A stretch of DNA of 49,773 nt from Porphyromonas sp. (lineage in GTDB: Bacteria > Bacteroidota > Bacteroidia > Bacteroidales > Porphyromonadaceae). Positions 8,478 through 18,038 of this stretch are shown in pieces. The translations under genes and the position numbers were made by a program. The notes beneath the pieces are model-generated. The model ran no database searches and was not told the DNA's origin. It saw only the letters and a program-made list of their open reading frames with translations. The stretch is from assembly GCF_030529325.1 (NCBI RefSeq), contig NZ_JAUMXC010000013.1:1-49773 (forward strand), read 5' to 3'. The first letter of the stretch is position 1; every line of letters begins with the position of its first letter.

Positions 8478-10280
8478 ATGATAATAAGCAATACCACCCC
8501 GATCTCCGAGATCCGTTTTTCGTTGGAAGAAATACGGAACAACATCCTTGCTCAAGAAATAGACCGGAAAGAAACTCCTCTGGTGGGGATATCGGGCAAT
8601 CACAATGAAGATGAGACGACACTGACAGACACTTATGCAGAGAGTGTGAGACGGGCAGGAGGTATCCCTATGATCATCCCATTCAGCACCGATCCCAAAC
8701 TGATCACAGAGTGTGTCTCCCGGTGCGATGCCATCATCATGTCGGGAGGTGGAGATCTGATGCCGGCATGGTTCGGAGAAGCGCCTTCGCCCAATATGGG
8801 AAAAGCAAATACACACAAGGACTTTTTTGATCTTTCGATCATCCATGCAGCCCTCCGCTTCTCGATCCCTGTATTGGCAATATGTCGTGGGATGCAGCTT
8901 GCCAATGTGGTATTGGGAGGCAAGTTGTATCAAGACATACCAAGCCAATGTCCCGGTGCAATCGGGCACAACCAGTCGGCTTCCCGATATGAAGTTTGGC
9001 ACAGTGTCAGTGTACACCGTGAAGGGCGTCTGAAGGACATCCTCGGCTGCGAAGAGCTGATGGTCAATTCGTTCCATCACCAGGCAGCATCTACACTCCC
9101 GCCATGCACCACTGTTACGGCAGTAGCTCCTGACGGCATCATAGAGGGAGTGGACTATTATCCCGAGCACAATATCCTGGCTGTCCAATGGCATCCCGAG
9201 GCTTTGGCATGTCATGGCATGGAGCCACATGGGAAGCTCTTCGACTTCATCGTCGGAGAGGGACGTCTCTACCGTCTGGCACGCAAGCTCCATGCGTCTA
9301 TGCTGACAGCGGATACCCACTGCGACACACCGATGATATTTTCGGGAAAAGATGATTATGACTTTACGCAACGAGCAGAAAAGGCTCTTGTCGATCTGCC
9401 TCGCATGACAGATGGAGGACTTGATGTGTCTTTCATGGTGGCTTATATCCCTCAAGATCCGCTTTCTGAAGAAGGGTACAAAAAAGCCTATGACTACACA
9501 GAAAGAACGCTGGATGCCATAGATACAGTAATGTCCAAAACAGAGGGCAAGGCTGTCGTTGCACGCCTTTCGGACGAACTCATAAGCAATAAAAGCGCCG
9601 GGAAAAAGAGCATTGTAAAGGGAATAGAGAACGCTTACCCCATGGGTAAAGATCTGTCTTTACTGGAGCATTACGCAAAGAAGGGAGTCCGCTATATAAC
9701 GTTGTGCCACAATGGGGACAACGACATCTGCGACTCTGCATCCAAGACACAAAACACTTATGGGGGATTGAGTGACTTCGGACGTGAAGTCGTTAGAGAG
9801 ATGAATCGTTTGGGAATCCTTATAGATATTTCTCATGCAGGAAGCGACACGATCAGGGATGTCTTGAGCATTTCGGATGCACCCGTGATAGCCTCGCATT
9901 CTTCGTGCCGTGCTCTTTGCGATCATCCTCGTAACCTGACAGACGAAGAGATACGTGCGGTAGCAGCAACCGGCGGGCTGACACAGATATGTATGTACAA
10001 AGGATTTGTGCTGAAAGACTCCGACAAGGCCTCTTTACTCGATTTTGTCGATCATATCAGCCATGCCTGCTCTCTTGTAGGGGTCGAGCACGTCGGTATC
10101 GGAACGGACTTTGATGGTGATGGAGAAGTCATCGGATGCCGTGATGCATCTCATGTCATCAGACTGACTGTCGAACTCCTCCGAAGAGGATTTTCGGACA
10201 CAGATATCCGGAAGATGTGGGGAGAAAATGTCCTCCGTGTCCTTCGCTCTGTTGAAGATCGCTTCAGAGCCAATTTCTAA
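8478..10280 (+). CDS. Fused gamma-glutamyl hydrolase (peptidase C26) and membrane-type dipeptidase (peptidase M19)
   Basis: 600 residues with two enzyme domains. Residues 30-270 form a class I glutamine-amidotransferase-like C26 domain resembling PuuD, with nucleophile Cys136 in AICRGMQLAN and the His239-Pro-Glu241 pair in VQWHPEA. Residues 275-600 form an M19 renal-dipeptidase domain, with the first zinc ligands His281 and Asp283 in THCDTP, then ITLCHNGDNDICDS, IDISHAG, VIASHSS and GTDFDGD. The C26 part cleaves gamma-glutamyl bonds and M19 cleaves dipeptides, so together they could fully break down gamma-glutamyl peptides (inferred). No signal peptide is seen, so it is cytoplasmic. The start at 8478 excludes a terminator-overlapping extension. 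The permease gene follows 6 nt later, implying one operon. Confidence 0.9.
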   Translation: MIISNTTPISEIRFSLEEIRNNILAQEIDRKETPLVGISGNHNEDETTLTDTYAESVRRAGGIPMIIPFSTDPKLITECVSRCDAIIMSGGGDLMPAWFGEAPSPNMGKANTHKDFFDLSIIHAALRFSIPVLAICRGMQLANVVLGGKLYQDIPSQCPGAIGHNQSASRYEVWHSVSVHREGRLKDILGCEELMVNSFHHQAASTLPPCTTVTAVAPDGIIEGVDYYPEHNILAVQWHPEALACHGMEPHGKLFDFIVGEGRLYRLARKLHASMLTADTHCDTPMIFSGKDDYDFTQRAEKALVDLPRMTDGGLDVSFMVAYIPQDPLSEEGYKKAYDYTERTLDAIDTVMSKTEGKAVVARLSDELISNKSAGKKSIVKGIENAYPMGKDLSLLEHYAKKGVRYITLCHNGDNDICDSASKTQNTYGGLSDFGREVVREMNRLGILIDISHAGSDTIRDVLSISDAPVIASHSSCRALCDHPRNLTDEEIRAVAATGGLTQICMYKGFVLKDSDKASLLDFVDHISHACSLVGVEHVGIGTDFDGDGEVIGCRDASHVIRLTVELLRRGFSDTDIRKMWGENVLRVLRSVEDRFRANF

Positions 10281-10286
10281 ATTCTC

Positions 10287-11597
10287 ATGGCAGACAAAGG
10301 GAGCAATAGGAAGTTCAGATACGAACTCGATGAGAAGCCGGGATGGTTGCCACTCATGCTGTATGGAGTACAGTGGTTTTTGGTTACCGTTCCTGTACTC
10401 ATCATCATAGGCTCCCTTGTCGGTGAGATGCAGTTTGACACGGTTGTCGAAAAGACTTTCTACACTCAGAAGCTCTTTGCCCTTGTCGGCATTGCCCTTA
10501 TTGTCCAGCTCCTGTGGGGGCACAAACTCCCTATTGTCATCGGTCCCGCAACAGTTCTCGTTGTCGGTATCATCGCCTCCCAGAGTCAAAGCATACCGAG
10601 CATATACACTGCGATCATCACGGGTGGAGCACTCCTGTTTCTACTGTCTTTTACGCCGAGGTTGAGGCATCTGAAAGATATATTCACACCTCGGATCGTA
10701 GTCGTCATCCTTGCACTGATAGCCATCACTCTGATGCCGACGATCATTGAACTATCCTTCTCCGGAGGACTTTCTCCTGATATCAAGTACATCTTTTTCC
10801 TCTCCCTTTCTGTGGCTCTGATCATAGGTAACTACCTGCTGAAGGGGATTTGGAAGTCTACCATCCTCCTTTGGGGCATCATCATAGGAACACTTACCCA
10901 CAGACTGTTGAGTTCTGATTGGAGCTTGCCAACTCTCCCAAGCAATGAGGCTGCATCCCCCTCATTCTTTATCCCGGCTATCGAGTTTGATGCAGGAGTC
11001 CTTCTTGCTTTTCTCTTCTGTTACGTCGCTCTCCTGATCAATGAACTTGGTTCGGTGCAAGCCGTCAGTCAAGCCATTAATTCGGGAGGAGAGACTCAAC
11101 GTACAATAAAAGGTTTGAGATTCGTAGGGATTTTCAATGCCATCAATGGGCTGTTTGGTGTCATCGGCCCCGTGGACTTTTCCATGAGTCCCGGCATCAT
11201 CATGAACACAAGATGCGCCTCTCGCTACACCCTCATCCCTGCCGGTATAGGTCTGATACTCTGTGCCATCTTTCCGCAGGCTATATTATTCCTTACGACG
11301 ATTCCTGAGGCTGTCATGGGCATCATCTTACTGTATCTCATGGCAACCCAACTCGGGTCTGCTCTACAGATGATCAGCGTTCAAAGTCTTATACAAACCT
11401 TCGATCATGCTATCATCATTGCAGTGCCCATCATGATGGCTTTATTTACGGTATTCTTACCCGAAGAAGTTGTCACCGCGATCCCTCAGATACTCCGCCC
11501 GATCCTCGCAAATGGCTTTGTTGTGGGTATCCTTTTCGTTATCCTACTCGAACACCTCTTCAACAGGAAGAGAACCCCTCTCAATAATACAAAATAA
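10287..11597 (+). CDS. NCS2-family nucleobase:cation symporter (uracil/xanthine permease type)
   Basis: 436 residues with roughly 12-14 hydrophobic segments. The N-terminus (PGWLPLMLYGVQWFLVTVPV) and the segment GVIGPVDFSMSPGI are typical of the NCS2/NAT family, which carries uracil, xanthine, hypoxanthine or adenine into the cell with protons or sodium. The acidic start (YELDEKPG) matches UraA-like permeases. It lies 6 nt after the C26/M19 peptidase gene and ends at a bidirectional terminator. Why a peptidase and a nucleobase permease share an operon is not evident. Substrate cannot be read from the sequence. Confidence 0.85.
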   Translation: MADKGSNRKFRYELDEKPGWLPLMLYGVQWFLVTVPVLIIIGSLVGEMQFDTVVEKTFYTQKLFALVGIALIVQLLWGHKLPIVIGPATVLVVGIIASQSQSIPSIYTAIITGGALLFLLSFTPRLRHLKDIFTPRIVVVILALIAITLMPTIIELSFSGGLSPDIKYIFFLSLSVALIIGNYLLKGIWKSTILLWGIIIGTLTHRLLSSDWSLPTLPSNEAASPSFFIPAIEFDAGVLLAFLFCYVALLINELGSVQAVSQAINSGGETQRTIKGLRFVGIFNAINGLFGVIGPVDFSMSPGIIMNTRCASRYTLIPAGIGLILCAIFPQAILFLTTIPEAVMGIILLYLMATQLGSALQMISVQSLIQTFDHAIIIAVPIMMALFTVFLPEEVVTAIPQILRPILANGFVVGILFVILLEHLFNRKRTPLNNTK

Positions 11598-11598
11598 A

Positions 11599-11634
11599 AA
11601 AGGACTGAACCCATAAGCCGGAATCAGTCCCTTT
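11599..11634. terminator. Bidirectional terminator between permease and tRNA-Met
   Basis: GGACTGA (11602-11608) pairs with TCAGTCC (11624-11630). A-rich sequence precedes it and CTTT follows, so it can end both the permease transcript and the convergent tRNA transcript. Confidence 0.65.
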
Positions 11635-11637
11635 AAG

Positions 11638-11711
11638 TAGCGAGACCGAGAATTGAACTCGGGACCTCATGATTATGAATCATGCGCTCTAACCATCTGA
11701 GCTATCTCGCC
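11638..11711 (-). tRNA. tRNA-Met (anticodon CAT)
   Basis: On the minus strand 74 nt fold as a tRNA: acceptor GGCGAGA with TCTCGCT, D-arm GCTCAGATGGTTAGAGC, anticodon stem-loop CATGA-TTCATAA-TCATG with anticodon CAT, and T-arm CCGAGTTCAATTCTCGG. The 3' CCA is not encoded. The regular acceptor pairing points to an elongator Met tRNA (or a tRNA-Ile with modified C34, not excluded). It has its own strong promoter 11 nt upstream. Confidence 0.95.
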
Positions 11712-11721
11712 ATTTGCCCTG

Positions 11722-11751
11722 CAAAGGTAATATTATTTTTTGAATGGGCAA
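11722..11751 (-). promoter_or_regulatory. Strong promoter of tRNA-Met
   Basis: On the minus strand TTG (11749-11751), a 19-nt spacer and TACCTTTG (11722-11729) match the Bacteroidota -33/-7 consensus exactly. The tRNA begins about 10 nt further on. Confidence 0.85.
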
Positions 11752-11780
11752 ATAGTTGTATTGTATTTATCACAAAACAC

Positions 11781-13907
11781 TCACGAAAGCGACAGTTCGG
11801 GCACCGATATTTTGAGGGTAACCTCCTTACCCGACTTATCGACATCGATGATATACTTACCGCCATGTTGGACATTGCCGTCAAGGATTTCCTGAGTGAT
11901 AAGATCCTCGACATACTTAGCAATAGCACGACGAAGAGGGCGTGCACCGTACTGAGGATCATACCCCTTGTCGGCAAGGAATGCCTTTGTGGTATCCGAG
12001 TAAGATACTGAGATGTTGAGCTGTTCGAGACGTTTGTCGAGATCTCTCAGTTCGAGTTCCACGATCTTACGGATATCCTCAGAACCAAGAGCATTGAACG
12101 TCACTATGCGGTCAATACGGTTGAGAAACTCAGGAGAGAAGCTACGTTTCAAAGCCTTCTGTATCACAGATGACGAAGCCCCCGAAGCATCATAGGTATC
12201 CATATCCCGGAAACCGATACCATCGCCAAAGTCTTTCAACTGACGAGTACCTACGTTGGAAGTCATGATGATGATCGTATTCTTGAAGTTCACCCTTCTA
12301 CCCGTGCTATCCGTGAGGATACCATCATCAAGGAGCTGGAGAAGGAGGTTATGCACCTCAGGATTGGCCTTCTCTATCTCATCAAAGAGTACTACGGAAT
12401 AAGGCTTACGGAGGACTTTCTCTGTCAGTTCGCCCCCCTCATTGTATCCCACATATCCCGGAGGCGCACCGATGAGACGAGAGACGGCATGGCGTTCCAT
12501 AAATTCGCTCATATCCACACGGATCAGAGCATCCTCGCTTCCAAAGAGTTCTCTTGCTATCTGCTTGGACAGATGAGTCTTACCCACCCCTGAAGAACCA
12601 AGGAAAAGGAACGTACCTATCGGGCGAGAAGGGTTGCGTAGCCCCACCTTGTTGCGCTGTATGGCGCTCGACACCTCCGAGACCACATGATCCTGACCGA
12701 TGACACGCGCGGACAGACGCTCCGACAAGCCTGCAAGGCTCTTGAGATCATCACGAGTAAGGGACTCTATCGGAAGTCCTGTCGAGAGAGACACCACACG
12801 CTCCACCGTATCCACATCGACGATGAGAGGAGTAGCAGACTCCACACCGTTCTTCAGATCCTCGATATACTTATCCAGTTCTTCACGAGCGACCTTTTCC
12901 TCATCCCTGTATTTTGTAGCCAATTCGTAGTCAAGATTTTTGACTGCAAGGAGTTTTGCCTCATGGACAGACTTCAGACGCTCTTCGAGATCTGAGATGC
13001 GGGTAGGCTCTGCCTGATGCATGATGAATGTGTGTGCACCTGCTTCATCAAGGGCATCGAGAGCTTTGTCGGGGAAGTGGCGCTCCGTCACATAACGAGC
13101 TGTCAGCTTGACACAAGCCTCGAGAGCCTCATCGGTGTACTTGACCTTATGAAAGCTCTCGTATGTTGCACGCAGACGCTTGAGGATTTTGAGGGTCTCT
13201 TCCTCATCCGTTGCCGCCACGATGACTTTTTGGAAACGACGATCCATCGCTCCATCTTTCTCTATCGACTTGCGGTACTCCTCCATTGTCGTAGCTCCGA
13301 TACAACGCACCTCACCACGAGCCAACGCAGGCTTGAGTATATTGGCAGCATCGAGACCACCCTCGGGATTACCGCTACCCATTATAGTATGTATCTCATC
13401 TATGTAAAGGACGATCTCGGGATGTTCGCGGAGCTCGGCGATCAGGTTTTTCAACCTCTCCTCAAACTGTCCACGATACATCGATCCCGCCACGATACTG
13501 GCAAGGTCGAGAGCGACGATTTTCTTGTCCATCAGCGCCACAGGCACTTTTTTCTCCTCTATGCGCTGAGCAAGAGCTTCCACGATGGCGGTCTTTCCGA
13601 CACCCGGATCACCGAGGAGTATAGGATTGTTTTTCTTTTTACGGCAAAGTATCTGAGCGATACGCATCATCTCATCCTCTCGTCCATAGACAGGATCGAG
13701 CTTGCCACTACGAGCAGCGTCATTCATGGACACCCCATAAGCATCGAGCATGGGGGTGTCTTTTTTTGCCTTCTCTTTCTTACCCTTATCCTCCGACTTT
13801 GCAGCCGCATCTTTGTTGAGCAGTTCGCCCCATCCCTCCTCGGTGTTGTCCTCCTTGAACGGATTGGCTGTACTCATATCATTATCGTATATATCCTTAT
13901 CGATCAT
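11781..13907 (-). CDS. clpC: ClpC-type AAA+ unfoldase lacking the N-terminal Clp_N domain
   Basis: 708 residues with both AAA+ modules of ClpC: Walker A GDPGVGKT at 99-106 and Walker B VLYIDEIH at 166-173, a short UVR-like coiled middle region (about 310-345), second Walker A GSSGVGKT at 437-444, and a C-terminal D2-small domain. IGF in GDGIGFRD fits a ClpP-docking loop. It would unfold proteins for ClpP. The usual ClpC is about 840 residues and begins with a double Clp_N domain; here that domain is absent and residues 1-52 are a charged Lys/Glu-rich tail instead. The upstream kinase-like gene ends only 28 nt away, so there is no room for the missing part. It is second in an operon with that gene. 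Confidence 0.9.
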   Translation of the reverse strand: MIDKDIYDNDMSTANPFKEDNTEEGWGELLNKDAAAKSEDKGKKEKAKKDTPMLDAYGVSMNDAARSGKLDPVYGREDEMMRIAQILCRKKKNNPILLGDPGVGKTAIVEALAQRIEEKKVPVALMDKKIVALDLASIVAGSMYRGQFEERLKNLIAELREHPEIVLYIDEIHTIMGSGNPEGGLDAANILKPALARGEVRCIGATTMEEYRKSIEKDGAMDRRFQKVIVAATDEEETLKILKRLRATYESFHKVKYTDEALEACVKLTARYVTERHFPDKALDALDEAGAHTFIMHQAEPTRISDLEERLKSVHEAKLLAVKNLDYELATKYRDEEKVAREELDKYIEDLKNGVESATPLIVDVDTVERVVSLSTGLPIESLTRDDLKSLAGLSERLSARVIGQDHVVSEVSSAIQRNKVGLRNPSRPIGTFLFLGSSGVGKTHLSKQIARELFGSEDALIRVDMSEFMERHAVSRLIGAPPGYVGYNEGGELTEKVLRKPYSVVLFDEIEKANPEVHNLLLQLLDDGILTDSTGRRVNFKNTIIIMTSNVGTRQLKDFGDGIGFRDMDTYDASGASSSVIQKALKRSFSPEFLNRIDRIVTFNALGSEDIRKIVELELRDLDKRLEQLNISVSYSDTTKAFLADKGYDPQYGARPLRRAIAKYVEDLITQEILDGNVQHGGKYIIDVDKSGKEVTLKISVPELSLS

Positions 13908-13935
13908 ATTTGTTGTCTTGTGTACTAAAGGGCTG

Positions 13936-14586
13936 TCACGGCTTGTCTACCATGAAAGCCACCATATCTTTCACCAATCTTACTACATAATCCGTGCCAA
14001 ACCGTGACAACTTGACACACAAGTCATAGTTTTCGGCCACACCCCACTCTCGTGTCGTGTAGTAAGAGTAGTATTCACGGCGTTGTTTGTCTATCTTATC
14101 GATCTGCGCTATTGCTTCATCTCTCGTCATTTGAAGACGCTCCATGACGCGAGTCGCACGACGATCGATGTCATCGGTGACAAAGATCGAAAGCAGGCAA
14201 GGCTGTTCCCTGAGTACATAGTCGCTACAACGGCCGACAAAAATCGCCGAACCCTCGGCCGCTATATGCTCTATGGTCGCACATTGCCGACCGAACAAGC
14301 TCTCATCACTGAGGAAGCCCGAAGTGTACGTATAGAACGCATTTGTCATCGGGTAGCCGGAGTCATAGATGTATGGGAAGGTGCGGGTATTGCGCTCATC
14401 CACCCTCTGCAAGATATCCGTCTGTATATTGGTTTCCTTTGCCGTGAGGTCGAGGAGATTTTTGTCATACATAGGGACACCGAGAGCTTTCTGTAACTCT
14501 TCGGCAAGGCGCAAGCCACCACTGCCATAGGAACGCCCTATGGTGATGAAATAATGAGGAGAAGAAGTAGTTGCCATAACAAACAC
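13936..14586 (-). CDS. Cytidylate kinase-like family protein
   Basis: 216 residues (207 if the second ATG, giving MATTSSPHYF, is used). The P-loop-like start ITIGRSYGSGGLRLAEELQK and the later IFVGRCSDYVL block place it in the cytidylate kinase-like family seen across Firmicutes and Bacteroidota. These proteins resemble CMP kinase but their substrate is not established. It is followed after 28 nt by clpC in the same direction, so the two are likely co-transcribed. No membrane segment or signal is present. The family call is sound, the reaction is unknown. Confidence 0.82.
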   Translation of the reverse strand: MFVMATTSSPHYFITIGRSYGSGGLRLAEELQKALGVPMYDKNLLDLTAKETNIQTDILQRVDERNTRTFPYIYDSGYPMTNAFYTYTSGFLSDESLFGRQCATIEHIAAEGSAIFVGRCSDYVLREQPCLLSIFVTDDIDRRATRVMERLQMTRDEAIAQIDKIDKQRREYYSYYTTREWGVAENYDLCVKLSRFGTDYVVRLVKDMVAFMVDKP

Positions 14587-14666
14587 TCAGTTAAATCTAT
14601 CATTTAAAGGTAAAACAAATATCTCAGACTTCCGGAAACTCTACGTTTAAAAGGTGTAAAATAAAA

Positions 14667-14703
14667 ATATCACCATCCTGCCTTGATCTCAGGATGGTGA
14701 TAT
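14667..14703 (-). terminator. Intrinsic terminator of the lipoprotein gene at 14783
   Basis: A perfect 14-bp stem (667-680 with 690-703, core CACCATCCTG/CAGGATGGTG) and 9-nt loop. On the minus strand it is followed by TTTTTATTTTA. It lies 80 nt after the stop of the minus-strand lipoprotein gene. Confidence 0.88.
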
Positions 14704-14782
14704 TCTCTTATCCTATGCTTCTTTCAAGATTTATCTCAAGTGTCCGTCTCAACATCTAATATTGCTGACGGGGTATTGAGTC

Positions 14783-15226
14783 TTAAATTGTTCTCTTAAG
14801 ATGCATTTCTACACCAGGCTCTGATGTCGGATTTAGTAATAAGTTCATTGAATTGCCATCGTAACTCTTGATCAGCCAATGGTTATCAAGATAAAACTTT
14901 AGAGGACTGCTGAAAGTTATTATCTTCTGAGTATGGGTGTACTTAAAGAAACTGTGCGTATTGGCATTCTCAAATCTACTTGAGTTTAGGTCTGTGGTAA
15001 GCAAATAATCTCCTCTCTTACCATCTATAAAGAAGAGTTTTATAGGGTATCGCTCCTGCTCACTGAATATTAGGTGACCCTCCCACACCGTTTCGGCCAA
15101 TGTTACCGTAACCTTACCTGTTTCGATAGTGGAATTAGGATCGATAGGAGTCTCCGATGAATTGCAGGCAGCTATGAAGATTGCCATGATGACAAATGCC
15201 GATCTCAGAAGTATTTGAAAGTTCAT
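14783..15226 (-). CDS. Lipoprotein, function unknown
   Basis: 147 residues. The signal peptide ends in a lipobox (IFIAAC, Cys at 21), followed by a short polar linker (NSSETPIDPNS). The rest is predicted beta-rich (repeated short strands such as GKVTVTLAETVWEG and HTQKIITFSS), which suggests a small beta-sandwich or lipocalin-like fold, but no family is recognised. It has its own promoter (15295-15324) and terminator (14667-14703), so it is monocistronic. Confidence 0.78.
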   Translation of the reverse strand: MNFQILLRSAFVIMAIFIAACNSSETPIDPNSTIETGKVTVTLAETVWEGHLIFSEQERYPIKLFFIDGKRGDYLLTTDLNSSRFENANTHSFFKYTHTQKIITFSSPLKFYLDNHWLIKSYDGNSMNLLLNPTSEPGVEMHLKRTI

Positions 15227-15294
15227 ATATTTTTCTTTTTAACTGTTATTAATATATATGGTTAATTACAATAGGCTTCATTTAACATTTGCAA

Positions 15295-15324
15295 CGAATG
15301 TAAAAAAATAATTGTAATTCCCAA
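15295..15324 (-). promoter_or_regulatory. Promoter of the lipoprotein gene (TTG-N19-TACATTCG)
   Basis: Read on the minus strand, TTG (15322-15324), 19 nt and TACATTCG (15295-15302) fit the Bacteroidota pattern with a TTCG-type -7 box. The leader to the ATG at 15226 would be about 60 nt. Confidence 0.65.
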
Positions 15325-15856
15325 ACAAACACATAAAAAAAACTCCTATAGTCAGGGCAACGACACTTAAACAATACTGGATCAATTTAAGGAGACATAC
15401 ATAATATTCTGTTTATTAATAACTTTCATTTTTAACATGAGATTTTAATGTGCTTATATTAGCTTCAGTTTTTTTTGCTATGCTCTGACGTACAATGGAA
15501 TAAAAATTGAGTCTTCAACTCGATCTTTTTCTAATAACGTGATACAAATGGATTGACATATAAAACTCTTATGTAACCCTAATGTATTTTCTTAGATCGA
15601 ATTCACGTTAAACACATAAACCTAATGATTGCTATACTCAATAATCAAGAAGAATGTAAACTAACATTAATGGAGATCCAAAATGAAGATCCAAATTATA
15701 GAAGAAAGAGATAGAGCACAGCACTAAACATTCAAATGCGATTACTCTGATCCAAGAGGCGGAGAAAAGGTAGTTGCCGTAGTATTGTTATATTTGTACG
15801 ACATATGATATCAACAGATCTGACATTTATTGTGCAGAGATAAAAAATAAAGACTT
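15325..15856. other. AT-rich gene-free stretch
   Basis: About 530 bp clearly more AT-rich than the flanking genes. The longest plausible ORF (starting near 15625) is about 29 codons with no recognisable features. I see no repeat, tRNA or clear terminator. It probably holds the promoter region of the msrC-like gene and decayed sequence. Confidence 0.5.
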
Positions 15857-16372
15857 ATGAGTTTTGAGCACCTTCAGGACAATATCAACGCTGCAGAGAC
15901 CAAAGAGAAGAAATACGGCATCCTCCTGTCTGTCGTTGAGGGTTTTGTAGATAGTGATGATCACCCGATCAGCAAGTTGTCCAACATCGTAGCAGCCATA
16001 CACGATACATTCAACCCTCTTTGGACGGGCTTTTATGTCGTCATAGATGGGGAACTACAGCTGTTTCCCTTTCAAGGCCCGCTTGCCTGCACACGCATCA
16101 AGCATGGCAAAGGGGTATGCGGTCAGTCGTGGGCTCAGGACAAGACCCTCGTAGTCCCCGATGTCGAACTCTTCCCGGGACACATAGCCTGCTCATCCCG
16201 CTCACGGAGCGAGATCGTCCTCCCCGTGCACAACGATGAGGGAGCGGTCGTGGCAGTCCTCGATATAGACAGTGAGTATGTAGGCACTTTCGATGACACG
16301 GATGCTCTATACCTCGGCAGGCTTTGCGATTTGCTGACCACGCTCCCTTGGGGACGCCTCCAAAACATCTGA
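15857..16372 (+). CDS. msrC: Free methionine-(R)-sulfoxide reductase (GAF domain, fRMsr)
   Basis: 171 residues, a single GAF domain. The three catalytic-site cysteines are at 78, 88 and 112, and their spacing (10 and 24) is the same as in the E. coli enzyme. Motifs GPLACTRI, GKGVCG and GHIACSSRSRSEIVLPV are characteristic. The enzyme reduces free L-methionine-R-sulfoxide in the cytoplasm using thioredoxin, a defence against oxidants. It is monocistronic, with a palindromic repeat element 20 nt behind the stop that could serve as its terminator. Confidence 0.93.
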   Translation: MSFEHLQDNINAAETKEKKYGILLSVVEGFVDSDDHPISKLSNIVAAIHDTFNPLWTGFYVVIDGELQLFPFQGPLACTRIKHGKGVCGQSWAQDKTLVVPDVELFPGHIACSSRSRSEIVLPVHNDEGAVVAVLDIDSEYVGTFDDTDALYLGRLCDLLTTLPWGRLQNI

Positions 16373-16391
16373 GGAAAGGTCAAAATCAAGA

Positions 16392-16451
16392 TGCCTACCT
16401 TGATGTCGCAAGGTAGGCACCTTAATTTGTCAAGTTAGACAACCTTTTTTT
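16392..16451 (+). repeat. Three-arm palindromic intergenic repeat, copy 2 (mixed alleles)
   Basis: TGCCTACCTTG (16392-16402) pairs perfectly with CAAGGTAGGCA (16409-16419), an allele different from copy 1 at two base pairs. Exactly 22 nt after the second arm comes a third arm of the other allele, TCAAGTTAGACAAC (16430-16443), followed by CTTTTTTT. Unlike copies 1 and 3, the arm next to the T-tract has no perfect partner inside this element. Confidence 0.85.
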
Positions 16452-16477
16452 GCCCCTTCACTATCTTACTATATTCG
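16450..16477 (+). promoter_or_regulatory. Candidate promoter of the GH3 gene
   Basis: TTG (16450-16452) and TATATTCG (16470-16477) are 17 nt apart. The TTG lies in the T-tract of the repeat element, so the repeat and the promoter overlap. The ATG at 16508 follows 31 nt later. Confidence 0.5.
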
Positions 16478-16507
16478 GACATATATCACCCCCCCTATTC
16501 TGACGTT

Positions 16508-18025
16508 ATGGACACTCTCACTTCCCTCTATACCCTACTCTACCGCAGACGCCCCCGAGAGATCGACGCTTATGCCGCTCGTGCCATGGAGATACAGGCA
16601 CGCCAGCTAAGAGATATCACCCGGATGCTCGCCCGTACCGAGTACGGTCGGGAGCATGGGATCACAGGCAGAGCCGGCTACAGTGCTTATGCAGCCCAAC
16701 TGCCGATCGTCACCTATGAAGACATAGCTCCATATATAGAAAGGATGCTGGCAGGAGAACGCAGGATACTCTGTGGAGAGCGCACCGAGTGGTTTGCAAA
16801 AAGCAGTGGAACGACCAATGCCAAGAGCAAATACATCCCCATCCCACCGACCCACCTCCGACGCTGTCACTACCAGGGGGGCAAAGATGTCCTGACACTC
16901 TACATCCGCAACAATCCCGACACCAAAATCCTCTCACACAAGAGCTTCGCCCTCTCCGGCAGTATGTCTCAGGGGGAGTTTGCCCCCTTTGTCAAAGTCG
17001 GAGACCTCTCCGCAGCACTCATCAAGCAGTTCCCCGCATGGGCTCGAGGACTGCGTGTGCCGAGCATGGAGGTTTCCCTGCTCGAGGAGTGGATAGAGAA
17101 GCTCGATCGGACTTCCGAAGCCCTCATGAAGTCGGACATCTCCACGCTGTCCGGAGTACCCTCATGGATGCTTGTCATCGTCAAAGAAGCGATGCGCAAA
17201 GCGGGAGTAAAGACCGCCAAAGAAATGTGGCAAAACCTCGAAGTGTTTTTTCACGGAGGGATAGCCTTTGACCCGTACAGAGAGGAGTACAAGAGAGTCC
17301 TTGGGGAGGGTGTCAGGTACATGGAGACCTACAATGCTTCGGAGGGATTCTTTGGTATACAGGATGACCCTGAGGACAGTTCGATGCTCCTCATGCTCGA
17401 CTATGGGGTGTACTACGAATTTATACCGATGGACGAGTTCGATGAGCACAACCTTGGAGGCGCGATCCCTCTGCACAAGGTAGACACAGGTGTCAACTAC
17501 GCCATGATCATCTCTACCCTCGGGGGCTTGTACCGCTATGTCATCGGAGATACGATAAAGTTCACTTCCACAGCACCGTACAAGTTTGTCATCACCGGAC
17601 GTACCAAAAGCTTCATCAACGCTTTTGGAGAAGAGCTCATGGTCGGAAATGCAGATCATGCCCTCAACTATGCTGCCCAAGAGTGTGGGGCAAGACTCAA
17701 AGAGTATTCGGCAGGGCCTGTATTCATGACGGAAGAGGGCAAAGGGTGCCACCACTGGGTTGTGGAGTTTGAGGAAGCCCCCCAAGATATAGAGAAGTTT
17801 TCCACACTCTTGGACGAGAAGCTCCAAGCCCTCAACTCCGACTACGAAGCCAAACGCTACAACAACATAGCCCTCCAACCTCCCATGGTGACAGTCGTCC
17901 GTGAGGGGACATTCTTTGCGTGGATGAAAGAGCATGGCAAACTCGGAGGACAACACAAGGTGCCCCGCCTATCCAAGGACGACAAGATCATCCGTCGTCT
18001 CATAGAGCTGTCCGAAGAGTCTTAA
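16508..18025 (+). CDS. GH3-family acyl-acid amido synthetase-like protein
   Basis: 505 residues. The sequence follows the bacterial GH3 layout: the ATP-binding segment EWFAKSSGTTNAKSKYIPI (about 97-115), the central MEVSLLEEWIEKLD region, the MLDYGVYYEFIPM strand, and TGVNYAMIISTLGGLYRYVIGD followed by the C-terminal lid region ITGRTKSFINAFGEELM. GH3 enzymes adenylate a carboxylate and join it to an amine or amino acid; the bacterial substrates are unknown. It is cytoplasmic and has no obvious operon partner. The family assignment is strong, the substrate cannot be given. Confidence 0.9.
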   Translation: MDTLTSLYTLLYRRRPREIDAYAARAMEIQARQLRDITRMLARTEYGREHGITGRAGYSAYAAQLPIVTYEDIAPYIERMLAGERRILCGERTEWFAKSSGTTNAKSKYIPIPPTHLRRCHYQGGKDVLTLYIRNNPDTKILSHKSFALSGSMSQGEFAPFVKVGDLSAALIKQFPAWARGLRVPSMEVSLLEEWIEKLDRTSEALMKSDISTLSGVPSWMLVIVKEAMRKAGVKTAKEMWQNLEVFFHGGIAFDPYREEYKRVLGEGVRYMETYNASEGFFGIQDDPEDSSMLLMLDYGVYYEFIPMDEFDEHNLGGAIPLHKVDTGVNYAMIISTLGGLYRYVIGDTIKFTSTAPYKFVITGRTKSFINAFGEELMVGNADHALNYAAQECGARLKEYSAGPVFMTEEGKGCHHWVVEFEEAPQDIEKFSTLLDEKLQALNSDYEAKRYNNIALQPPMVTVVREGTFFAWMKEHGKLGGQHKVPRLSKDDKIIRRLIELSEES

Positions 18026-18038
18026 ATTCACTGACTTT

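Noticed and set aside
7749..9455. Very long minus-strand frame (over 500 codons) across gyrB and the C26/M19 gene
   Set aside because: It spans two well-supported plus-strand genes and a terminator. Its length is an effect of the codon bias of the sense strand.
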